A stretch of 64,000 nt of DNA, taken from contig NZ_JAKGBI010000013.1 in NCBI RefSeq assembly GCF_021530565.1, positions 213,014-277,013 of the forward strand. The letters run 5' to 3'. Below are positions 57,066 to 64,000 of the stretch, in pieces. Within the stretch, counting starts at the first letter, position 1; every line of letters begins with the position of its first letter. The notes under the pieces are model-generated. The model did not search any database, was not told where the DNA came from, and worked only from the letters and a program-made list of their open reading frames with translations. A program made the position numbers and the translations under genes. The DNA comes from Pseudoalteromonas sp. SMS1. GTDB taxonomy: Bacteria > Pseudomonadota > Gammaproteobacteria > Enterobacterales > Alteromonadaceae.

Positions 57066-57373
57066 AGCATTTCCTTTAATGCTGCGACAATTGCGATCGA
57101 GACACAGGCGGCGCCTCCTAACCAAGCCCAAGCTTGACGGCTGGATTTAAACAGGTACACAAAACTCAAAATGATTAGCCATATTGGCGTAATCATCCAC
57201 ATGTTGAACTGTGTTTTCCATAGCCTTTGCTCTTCAGTAATTTGTTGTGTTAAGCCATCTGGGCCAAGCCAAGCAAAGATACCAACCAGGCCGATACTGA
57301 GAAAGAAACCAGCAAAGATACCGGCTAAAGTCTTACCCCACCAGTGGGGTTCAATTTTATTGGCGTTAACCAC
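57062..57373 (-). CDS. Small membrane protein of the PepSY iron operon
   Basis: A 103-residue protein with three membrane segments, starting MVNANKIEPHWWGKTLAG. It resembles the iron-uptake-linked small membrane proteins found between DUF3325 and PepSY genes. Its stop overlaps the PepSY start (ATGA), and its start lies two bases after the DUF3325 gene. Confidence 0.75.
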   Translation of the reverse strand: MVNANKIEPHWWGKTLAGIFAGFFLSIGLVGIFAWLGPDGLTQQITEEQRLWKTQFNMWMITPIWLIILSFVYLFKSSRQAWAWLGGAACVSIAIVAALKEML

Positions 57374-57375
57374 AT

Positions 57376-57630
57376 TTAACTCCTTTTGAGTACTAAAACG
57401 GCCAGGGGGATACTAAAGAGCGCAGTCATTAGAATCATTAAAAATAAAAATATGCCGGCAGACAACGTGAAATATGACAGCGACAAGATAATGCCTAGCA
57501 ATAACAAGCCAAACCCCGCTTTTTTTAGTTGCTGATTAAAAGGCTTTTTAAGTAGGCGTTGATGCCGATTAGCTAAGTAAAGAAATAACGTACCAACAGC
57601 GACCAATAGTACGATAACAAAAGAATACAA
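57376..57630 (-). CDS. DUF3325-type membrane protein
   Basis: An 84-residue protein with three membrane segments and the typical LYLANRHQRLLKKPF turn followed by a Gly-rich helix (GFGLLLLGIILSLSYF). First gene of the three-gene operon controlled by the Fur-like box at 57714-57732. Confidence 0.78.
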   Translation of the reverse strand: MYSFVIVLLVAVGTLFLYLANRHQRLLKKPFNQQLKKAGFGLLLLGIILSLSYFTLSAGIFLFLMILMTALFSIPLAVLVLKRS

Positions 57631-57713
57631 AATTGAGCTCCCAGTCCTTCGTCGTCAAAGTAGAATCATAGCCGCGATTATATACATAATAGGAACTAGA
57701 GTGCACGCCAAAT

Positions 57714-57732
57714 TGTAATGATAATAGTTATT
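57714..57732. promoter_or_regulatory. Fur-like box of the PepSY operon
   Basis: This 19-base site matches the Fur consensus GATAATGATAATCATTATC at about 14 positions, with an unbroken AATGATAAT (57717-57725). It lies about 85 bases before the DUF3325 start codon. Confidence 0.65.
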
Positions 57733-57862
57733 ATTTATAAAGTTGAAAGTTTATGAATTCATTTATGAAGCAAAGACGTCAAAAACACAGCTCCTAAATC
57801 ATAACCACATCATGATTAATCAAAATGTGGTTTTAAAATACTTGAGTAAACACATCGAATGG

Positions 57863-59209
57863 CTATGCTGTTGCAAATTTTTTATTGATTTTCATCATCA
57901 TCCCACCGTAATTGGACAGGGACGCTCGTGCATGAATGTGAATAGGGTCTGTGGATTTATCTATAAACTCAAACCGTGCTGACTGTGTAATGGTCACGAG
58001 TATCGTTAGAATTTCTTGTAAAGCAAAATGTTGCCCAATGCAATTTCTATGGCCAGCGCCAAAAGGAATGTATGCCCCCTTTTCATATGACACGACATCG
58101 TCTTCCCACCTGCTCGCATCAAATATACTTGCATTATTGAAATGGGCATCTAATCGATGGACCACAAATGGAGAGATGAAAACCTTATCCTTTTTATTAA
58201 ATTGGTAACCGTTAATTGCGACGTGCTCTGCAACTCTCCTTGCACCAATTAACCATACAGGCGGAAAGAATCTGAGTACCTCTTTGATAAAAGTATGTGT
58301 TTTTGGGTAATCACTCAAGTTAATCGACGCGACCGTTTTCATGTTACGCACCTCTTGATAGACCTTTTCAGCTTGATCTTCAAACTTAGCCAAGCAATAC
58401 CAACTCCAAAGTAACGTATTTGATGTTGTTTCATGACCCACAATAAAATAAGAGATAAGATGATCTTTTATATTCTCATTGGTAAGTGGATGGCCAGCTT
58501 CATCTGTCGCCTCTAGAAACGATGACAATAAATCACCATGATCTTCAAACGGCATACTTCGCCGATTTAGAATGATCTCTTCGACAATGTCATCTATCAC
58601 TTTTCTTGCTCTTTTAAAACGTAAGTTAAGTGGTGAAGGAAACCATGCGGGTAAATTGATAATACCATCAAAATCTTTACTGATCAGCGCATGTAATTCA
58701 TTGATAGCATTTGATACTTCTGTCGTTCTTTTTAAATCGTCTTTATCTAGTCCAAAAAGTGTCTTACAGGTTATTTGAAGAGACAAACGCTCCATTTCTT
58801 TTGCAATATTTATCGTGTCTGCATGATTCAAATCATTAATACAGTCTTGTGCGTACTGTTCGAAAATCGTTTGATAATTGACAATACGCCGCTGCATAAA
58901 GGAAGGCTGTGCGACCTTCCTTAAAAGTTTATGTGTTTGCTGATCTGCCGTTACAATGCCATTACCCACCGCCTTACTTAAGATATCGGTATCTCTTTTT
59001 GATTTAGGAAACAGCTTTACTTGGCCTATCAAAATTTCTTTGATTATTGCCGGGTTAGAAATCAACACCACCTTAAATGGTCCAAGCTTAAATTGTATTA
59101 CATCGCCAAACTTCTCTGCGAGCTTCAGTAAGAATACAGCGGGGCTCACCATGAAACTAACCCCTAATGTTCTCTGGTCCTTTCTACTGACAATCGGGAT
59201 CTTTTTCAT
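57863..59209 (-). CDS. Cytochrome P450
   Basis: A 448-residue soluble P450. Visible are the I-helix GHETTSN (oxygen activation), the ExxR motif in KEVLRFFPP, and the heme-binding PFGAGHRNCIGQHF with Cys390 as ligand. It looks like the bacterial class with a eukaryote-like CYP4/102 appearance. No ferredoxin or reductase is adjacent. Its start overlaps the condensation-domain gene by 26 bases, so it is the last gene of a five-gene operon and probably hydroxylates or oxidises the product. Confidence 0.92.
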   Translation of the reverse strand: MKKIPIVSRKDQRTLGVSFMVSPAVFLLKLAEKFGDVIQFKLGPFKVVLISNPAIIKEILIGQVKLFPKSKRDTDILSKAVGNGIVTADQQTHKLLRKVAQPSFMQRRIVNYQTIFEQYAQDCINDLNHADTINIAKEMERLSLQITCKTLFGLDKDDLKRTTEVSNAINELHALISKDFDGIINLPAWFPSPLNLRFKRARKVIDDIVEEIILNRRSMPFEDHGDLLSSFLEATDEAGHPLTNENIKDHLISYFIVGHETTSNTLLWSWYCLAKFEDQAEKVYQEVRNMKTVASINLSDYPKTHTFIKEVLRFFPPVWLIGARRVAEHVAINGYQFNKKDKVFISPFVVHRLDAHFNNASIFDASRWEDDVVSYEKGAYIPFGAGHRNCIGQHFALQEILTILVTITQSARFEFIDKSTDPIHIHARASLSNYGGMMMKINKKFATA

Positions 59210-60458
59210 TTTCTGTCGCTATACGTTTAATCTTTTCAAACAGGCTGTTGATATGTGCTTCTACCTGAAATTCATTTAAATTAGCAGGGTTATATTCAAT
59301 TAAAAAATCGATGTGATCAACGCCATGAAAATTAACAATATTCAATTGCAAAGGTAAACTATGATGTAAATGAGATTCATAACTAAAAGACATGGGTAAG
59401 CCACGTTGCTCACTGAGTTTTTCAAGCTCTAAATATCCAAATCTAAACTCACTTAACGGCATATAGCTCGGCATATTTAAGTCATCATAGAGTAGCTCGG
59501 GGGGTAACCTTTTGTGTCGATAAGCGCGCTTTAACTGAGCAGCAACATTTTTGGCCTGCTCTACAAGGTTAGCATCAGCTTCCAACTCAAACTCATGTAC
59601 CAACATGTTGGCTTTAAAAATAATGAGATCAGACTCGTTTTTCTTTCGGCCATGAACAGGTAACCCAATGCGAAGTCGATTACTGTCAGACAACGGGTAA
59701 TCTTCATTCAATTGCCTTTGCCACAAAGTCAGCAATAAAGTTGACAAACTTAGACTATGACGGCTTGCAAGCTCAATAAGTGGCCCAAATGTTTGCCTAG
59801 GCAATGTGAATCGAAGTGACTGGCTTTTGGGTTTGTTAGCTTGAGAAAATAACCTAAATGATATTGGTTTACTCAGCTGTGACAGCCAAAAACCTTTGTC
59901 TTTTTTGTATTGTTCAGACTCAAGATAACTACGCTGTGCGTGAGCTAGCTTTTCGGGATCAATAAAAGTGCATTGTGGCCTAATGCCTTTATCATAGTAT
60001 TCAACTATCTGTCGTAAATAGGCGAATGCGCTGTATCCGTCACAGATTACATGGTTCGCTAAAAACACCAACCATACCTGATTGTTTGGCAGAACCAGTA
60101 CTTCATTGCGATGGAGCGGAAAATCAAATGGGTTTATTGGTGTCGTAAACAACCTTGTGATTGTCTCATTTGCGTTTTTTAATGCCAGTTCATCACTCAA
60201 CCCTGAAAAATCAGTGATGGTAAAATTGAGGTCTTGCTCAGAGTGCTCGTGCTGTACTATCCCCTGCGCTGTGCGTTGAAAGTAAAACTTAAAGCTTTGA
60301 TGACAGTGCATTATCTCACGCTGTGCATTTATGAGTCTTTGCGCATCAATGTTTTCAAATCGAATGACACCGCCTACGTTTGCAATCGGTAGTTCTGGTA
60401 AACTAGTACAAAAAGACAGCATCATATTTTGCAATAGTGTAATAGGTATATTTTTCAT
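59184..60458 (-). CDS. Stand-alone NRPS-type condensation domain protein
   Basis: The 424-residue protein matches the two-lobe CoA-dependent acyltransferase fold of condensation domains. The catalytic HHxxxDG motif reads N135-H136-V-I-C-D140-G141, keeping the second, essential His. SLSTLLLTLWQRQL and the LRIGLPVHGRKK latch-like strand also fit. No adenylation or carrier domain is fused or adjacent, so it may join a carrier- or CoA-bound acyl group to a free amine or alcohol. It follows the SDR gene by four bases and overlaps the P450 gene. Confidence 0.82.
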   Translation of the reverse strand: MKNIPITLLQNMMLSFCTSLPELPIANVGGVIRFENIDAQRLINAQREIMHCHQSFKFYFQRTAQGIVQHEHSEQDLNFTITDFSGLSDELALKNANETITRLFTTPINPFDFPLHRNEVLVLPNNQVWLVFLANHVICDGYSAFAYLRQIVEYYDKGIRPQCTFIDPEKLAHAQRSYLESEQYKKDKGFWLSQLSKPISFRLFSQANKPKSQSLRFTLPRQTFGPLIELASRHSLSLSTLLLTLWQRQLNEDYPLSDSNRLRIGLPVHGRKKNESDLIIFKANMLVHEFELEADANLVEQAKNVAAQLKRAYRHKRLPPELLYDDLNMPSYMPLSEFRFGYLELEKLSEQRGLPMSFSYESHLHHSLPLQLNIVNFHGVDHIDFLIEYNPANLNEFQVEAHINSLFEKIKRIATENEKDPDCQ

Positions 60459-60462
60459 ATTC

Positions 60463-61185
60463 TTAATTTAGAGTAAGCCCACCATCCACTTTAATCACAC
60501 TGCCTGTTGTCCAGGGCTGATTAAATAGCGTGATGATTATCGACGCGATATCTTCGGCTTTGCCCAATCCCAAAGGGTGAAACTGTTCAAGTTGTTTAAG
60601 TCGACTGTCTACGTCTAAGTCATCCGCTCTCTCTTGAGCCAGCATAGGTGTACTTACACAGCCTAATGATAAAGCGTTTACACGAATTTTTTTCTTAGCG
60701 CCCGCTAATGCACAGGCTTTCATGACTTGTTCCAATCCCGCTTTAGTTGCACTGTAAATTGCACTAGTAGAGAGTGGTTTATCTGCTAACGTTGAGCTCA
60801 GCAATAAGATCGAACTATTACGAGGCATATGCACAACAGCTTGCTCACACAGTATAAAAGCAGACACTAAGTTCACATTTAATTGCTCTGAAATGGCGCG
60901 CAACGTTGTATTACCGAACGCTTGGTGATGACAAACACCTGCGGCATAAACCAACCCATTGATCTCTCCAACAGCCTTTTGGATTGACAAAAACACGTCA
61001 GGCAGCGCATCTACATTAGCTAAATCACAACACCAAGGCGTAAAGTTTGAATAACCATTAAGAATTTGATTTGATCCTACATACCGACTCAATCCCACAA
61101 CATGATAGCCAGCTTTTAACAAAGCCAGACAAGTTTCGTATCCTATGCCCGAGCTAGCGCCGGTCACTAAAACAGTTTGTTTCAT
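60463..61185 (-). CDS. Short-chain dehydrogenase/reductase
   Basis: A 240-residue classical SDR with TGASSGIG (8-15) for NAD(P) binding, VYAAGVCHH, Ser in LLLSST, and the catalytic Tyr144-x-x-x-Lys148 (YSATK). SGS at the C-terminus precedes VDGG. It reduces a ketone or oxidises an alcohol; the substrate is unknown. Its start overlaps the cupin gene stop by four bases (ATGA). Confidence 0.88.
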   Translation of the reverse strand: MKQTVLVTGASSGIGYETCLALLKAGYHVVGLSRYVGSNQILNGYSNFTPWCCDLANVDALPDVFLSIQKAVGEINGLVYAAGVCHHQAFGNTTLRAISEQLNVNLVSAFILCEQAVVHMPRNSSILLLSSTLADKPLSTSAIYSATKAGLEQVMKACALAGAKKKIRVNALSLGCVSTPMLAQERADDLDVDSRLKQLEQFHPLGLGKAEDIASIIITLFNQPWTTGSVIKVDGGLTLN

Positions 61186-61820
61186 GTACCTTTACCGCCT
61201 ACACAATCTTGTAACGTAAATAAATTGTCATTCCCCTTAATCATAATTTCATCACTAGGTATAAATTTAGGGGTATCGATGCAAAGTACGGTTGCCATTT
61301 TGTCAGTACGATTTTCATATCCATGTATCACCCCTTTTGGCCAAGAGAACGCATTGCCAATTTCTACAGGTTTGTTGTATAGATATAACCCACTATCTAG
61401 AATCAATTCATGCTCCTCCATTTCCAAATGCAGGTGATCTGGTATCGATTTTCCAGGTGCTATGTTCAATAAATATACCCCAAATTGTGATTCTTCAAAC
61501 AAGATATCTACTCGGCCAAACAGTTGTGTTTCAAAGTCAACATGTTCTTTATTGTACCCTTTGTGAAACGAGGCAGTATGGGTGTCCAATATCGTGATTT
61601 CTATCCGTGCAATATGCGGGTTTCGACAAAATAATAAATTTGCCGTTATGTCGGCTAAATCGTTTACAGAAAGGGTCTCAATGTTCTCACATAAAAAGTG
61701 CAGTTGTGCTTGAAGTGCCATTTGACTTAAAGGTAAAAAAGCACGATGTGAAATTAAGCGTACAGTGAGCTCGCCCACATTGGTGACAAAAACAGTCAGC
61801 GTATGTTCACAGCATTGCAT
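61182..61820 (-). CDS. Two-domain protein: unknown N-terminal domain plus C-terminal cupin
   Basis: The product is about 212 residues from the ATG at 61820, which has GGAGG about eight bases upstream; a longer reading to 61871 lacks one. The N-terminal 85 residues form a beta-alpha pattern (LTVRLISHR, LSVNDLADITANLLF, IARIEITILD) with weak resemblance to T-fold/dihydroneopterin aldolase-like domains. The C-terminal half is a cupin with PDHLHLEMEEHELIL (His, His, Glu ligands) and WPKGVIHGYEN. It overlaps both neighbours (14 bases with the RdgB-like gene, 4 with the SDR). Confidence 0.65.
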   Translation of the reverse strand: MQCCEHTLTVFVTNVGELTVRLISHRAFLPLSQMALQAQLHFLCENIETLSVNDLADITANLLFCRNPHIARIEITILDTHTASFHKGYNKEHVDFETQLFGRVDILFEESQFGVYLLNIAPGKSIPDHLHLEMEEHELILDSGLYLYNKPVEIGNAFSWPKGVIHGYENRTDKMATVLCIDTPKFIPSDEIMIKGNDNLFTLQDCVGGKGT

Positions 61821-62460
61821 ACACCACCTCCGGTGTTTGCATAGGAGTTTGAACAAAATGCTCGCGCTCACCTAGGTGCTTTAAAAGCTGATGAAAGGCT
61901 TTTGCGCGAGGGATAAGCATACTCCTTTGCACCAATGAATATTCTGCAAGCGTTTTTGTACTCCCGTTAGGAATAAATATAGGTTCGAATCCGATTAGGT
62001 TTTTGCCTTTGGCTCGCCAGCTAATCGTTCCATAAACTTCGCCTAAAAACGAATAAACAACACCGCTTGGCAAAGCAAAGCTTAAGGCACATACCATTTT
62101 AGCCTTTCGGCTACTATCAGACTCTAAACGGGTAAGAATATGATCAATCGCTTGAGCATATCCACCCGATTGCTTTGCCCACCTAGCAGTATACAAACCT
62201 GGCAAACCATTAAGCGCATCTATACAAAGACCACTATCATCAGCTATGGCAAGACAACCCGTTGCTTTCGCTGCCGTGACTGCTTTGACTTCCGCATTTT
62301 CGCAAAACGACTTTCCACACTCTGCTGGTTCGATTAGCCCCCGTGTTTTAGAAGATGTGATGGTTTTGGAATATGGCTTAAATAAGTCAGATAGCTCGGA
62401 AATTTTTCCGGTGTTGTGACTAGCAATCACAATATGCTCGTATAAAAGCTGGTTACCCAT
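61807..62460 (-). CDS. RdgB/HAM1-like nucleoside triphosphate pyrophosphatase
   Basis: The product is about 217 residues, read from the ATG at 62460 (MGNQLLYEHIVIASHN). HAM1 hallmarks: IASHNTGKISEL, SFCENAEVKA, CLAIADDSGLCIDAL and GLPGLYTARWA, and the later GFEPIFIP for GYDPIF. Housekeeping RdgB removes (d)ITP and XTP. This copy is divergent, with a long C-terminal tail, and sits first in a biosynthetic-looking operon, so it may instead cleave a nucleotide or pterin triphosphate intermediate. It overlaps the cupin gene by 14 bases. Confidence 0.82.
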   Translation of the reverse strand: MGNQLLYEHIVIASHNTGKISELSDLFKPYSKTITSSKTRGLIEPAECGKSFCENAEVKAVTAAKATGCLAIADDSGLCIDALNGLPGLYTARWAKQSGGYAQAIDHILTRLESDSSRKAKMVCALSFALPSGVVYSFLGEVYGTISWRAKGKNLIGFEPIFIPNGSTKTLAEYSLVQRSMLIPRAKAFHQLLKHLGEREHFVQTPMQTPEVVYAML

Positions 62461-62658
62461 AGAAGACCCTATCCGGATACAAAGCGAATTTACGCTGAGG
62501 TTAGTGTCCAACTGTGGAAGAAATGTGTAACGCCAATGTTAAATATAAAATTTTTAATAAAGAATGTGCTTCATAAAATCTCAAGCTTCTGCTAAGTCAA
62601 GTCTATGAACATGTCCTATTAAAATTGCTGGTTTGTTTGTGCTTGTCTCATATAGAAC

Positions 62659-62757
62659 AGAATACTTATCGTCGCCACACAAAAAAGCACGGCGTACATA
62701 CCGTGCTATTTTGTGATAATAAGATGTCGAAGACAAAGTTATCATTGCTTTTGTCAT
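62659..62757 (-). pseudogene. RAYT transposase, N-terminal fragment
   Basis: About 33 codons match the start of a REP-associated tyrosine transposase: MTKAMITLSSTSYYH, then [16 protein letters not shown], followed by unrelated sequence. The HUH nuclease part is missing. The DNA contains an inverted repeat GCACGG / CCGTGC (62687-62706) that also occurs in the copy at 63976-63995. Confidence 0.78.
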
Positions 62758-62898
62758 GCCTTTAAAAACCCACTTAAAACTGGATCTTTTAACAGTGGTC
62801 AAAGCGCTTCGTTTAAGCAATAAGTTTGTGCCTGTCCTGTCTTAATTATCGACAAACATATACCGTTAGTCGATGTTCAAGAACATATTTCCAAAAGG

Positions 62899-63126
62899 TT
62901 AAAACCCATTTCCAATAGCAACTATACGAGGCCCATTACTCAACATTTTCTCAATAACCTTTTTCGCAACCACATCATCTTCAATTAAAACTACATTTTT
63001 GTTCGAAATATTAACTACAAGATAGTCTGGAGCCTCTTGTTTTCTATCTGCATTTACGTGCAACAGCCCCCAGCCCCCTGAAATATCTTCCCAGAGGTAC
63101 TTAAACTCTTCTAAGTGCTCAACCAC
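62899..63126 (-). CDS. Small hypothetical protein, immunity-like
   Basis: A 75-residue protein starting at a GTG with AGAGGA about eight bases upstream. It reads EEFKYLWEDISGGWGLLHV, then a strand DYLVVNISNKNVVLIED and an acidic-to-basic helix. The size and acidic character fit orphan immunity proteins of polymorphic toxins, without a named family. It lies between two RAYT relics. Confidence 0.6.
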   Translation of the reverse strand: MVEHLEEFKYLWEDISGGWGLLHVNADRKQEAPDYLVVNISNKNVVLIEDDVVAKKVIEKMLSNGPRIVAIGNGF

Positions 63127-63339
63127 TTATTATTCCTCTTTAATTATTGAATCTAGATATATCAATATTAACATGTACTATCTGAACTTCATTGTGGGTT
63201 ACCGCGCTGCTCGAGTACTTCTAGCACGCTAATATTGCCATCACTTGCAAAAATGACTTCCTTTGAGATGAGTGTGATGTATTAATATACTGTCTGAAAA
63301 CAATAATAAATTTGTGTCTGTGCCGTATTGATTACAGAT

Positions 63340-63723
63340 TTAAAGTTTCATTGAAAACACGAGTTCCTTCACACCATTTTTAAATCTAAAGCGCTTGACC
63401 TCGTCATTAATAATTACTTCTTCTAGCTTAGTTAGATAAATATAAGAATCCAGAAAGTCAATCTCGCCCGCCTTGTCAACAGACAAGTTCCCAATTTTAA
63501 GCAACATATCAAACTCGTCAAAGTCAGGTTTTTGCCATTCGCCTTGGTCCTCGACGAAATTACTCGTCAACTCAAACAAAACTCCCTTCGCGTCTTGTGC
63601 TTTAAAATATACTCCTTTATAAGAACTTTCTCGTTCAACAAAACTTACTTTGAGGCTATTTTCAATAAAATGAAGTACTTCACTAAGAAACTGTTGCTCC
63701 AATCCAAAATAAATATGTTTCAT
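63340..63723 (-). CDS. Small hypothetical protein, immunity-like
   Basis: A 127-residue protein with GAGG five bases before its ATG. It is acidic and mixed alpha/beta (MKHIYFGLEQQFLSEVLHFI, VSFVERESSYKGVYF, DEFDMLLKIGNL). It looks like an immunity protein or a small cytosolic protein of unknown role. It shares its islet with the 75-residue gene, between RAYT fragments. Confidence 0.6.
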   Translation of the reverse strand: MKHIYFGLEQQFLSEVLHFIENSLKVSFVERESSYKGVYFKAQDAKGVLFELTSNFVEDQGEWQKPDFDEFDMLLKIGNLSVDKAGEIDFLDSYIYLTKLEEVIINDEVKRFRFKNGVKELVFSMKL

Positions 63724-63872
63724 TATTCCTCACTAAAAAAGCAAATCTAGCACATTGTTTTTCCTCGTCATTTCCTGACGATAATCAAGCATAAAGTTTA
63801 TTGTCCTACTGGACATTATAGATAGTCACTTTGGTAACTCGTATAACTTTAGCAATTCCATTAATTCAGTAT

Positions 63873-64000
63873 TCAAAGGACCAATACTTCACTAAGCTGC
63901 ATTAACCGCTCGATTAACCACGTACGCCTATGGTCAAAGTTCTTCCCTGTATATTTGTCATCTCCACACAAAAAAGCACGGCGTACGCACCGTGCTATTA
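63873..64000 (-). pseudogene. RAYT transposase fragment cut by the window end
   Basis: Leftward reading gives [18 protein letters not shown], then [16 protein letters not shown], before a stop at 63873. This is the N-terminal region of a RAYT transposase, closer to consensus than the copy at 62659. It ends about 45 residues after the window edge, before the nuclease core, so the copy is truncated. The beginning lies beyond 64000. Confidence 0.8.

Noticed and set aside
61807..62460. Housekeeping rdgB assignment
   Set aside because: The motifs fit HAM1, but context (biosynthetic-looking operon) and divergence (GFEPIF, extra C-terminal tail) argue for a paralogue, so no gene symbol was given.

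Overview
The window looks like chromosomal DNA of a marine gammaproteobacterium of the order Alteromonadales, most likely Pseudoalteromonas. This is inferred from low G+C (about 40 percent by eye), purEK, NAD-malic enzyme, GGT, a rhombosortase, many c-di-GMP and chemotaxis proteins, and small double-glycine leader peptides. No rRNA, tRNA or CRISPR array was seen.

Layout. 1-7.1 kb: tail of a YfcC-type transporter, a PAS-GGDEF-EAL protein, a secreted unknown, ferrochelatase and an Aer-like receptor. 7.2-12.2 kb: accessory DNA with a lone tyrosine integrase, transposase relics (RAYT and IS3 families), an orphan SMI1/KNR4 immunity-type gene, an unknown gene, and two diverged direct repeats. 12.2-20.4 kb: YddG-like exporter, MsrA-like protein, two His-rich repeat proteins flanking a hybrid histidine kinase, two paralogous small membrane proteins, an ECF sigma/membrane-partner pair, and a double-glycine leader peptide with a Fur-like box. 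20.8-25.3 kb: an unrecognised 984-residue protein and a secreted unknown. 25.4-31.6 kb: a TetR regulator diverging, over two palindromic operators, from a six-gene metabolic operon (HPP membrane protein, tautomerase, cupin, CoA-transferase, FAD protein, class V aminotransferase). 32-41 kb: serine hydrolase, amine-oxidase-like lipoprotein, GNAT, MiaE, sulfotransferase/MAPEG pair, SIMPL protein, secreted unknown, solute-binding protein. 41-52.5 kb: housekeeping block with maeA, ggt, rhombosortase, a secreted seven-repeat propeller, an S9 peptidase, YeiH-type transporter and purEK. 52.6-57.7 kb: a second TetR regulator with twin operators, a 7TM diguanylate cyclase, and a PepSY/DUF3325 iron-uptake operon with a Fur-like box. 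57.8-62.5 kb: a tightly overlapping five-gene operon (RdgB/HAM1-like, cupin fusion, SDR, lone NRPS condensation domain, cytochrome P450) that looks like a small biosynthetic cluster. 62.6-64 kb: two small immunity-like genes between RAYT transposase fragments.

The strongest candidates for undescribed biology are the five-gene RdgB-cupin-SDR-C-P450 operon, the TetR-controlled six-gene operon, the 984-residue orphan, and the His-rich repeat proteins around the hybrid kinase. Family assignments were made by reading motifs without database searches.
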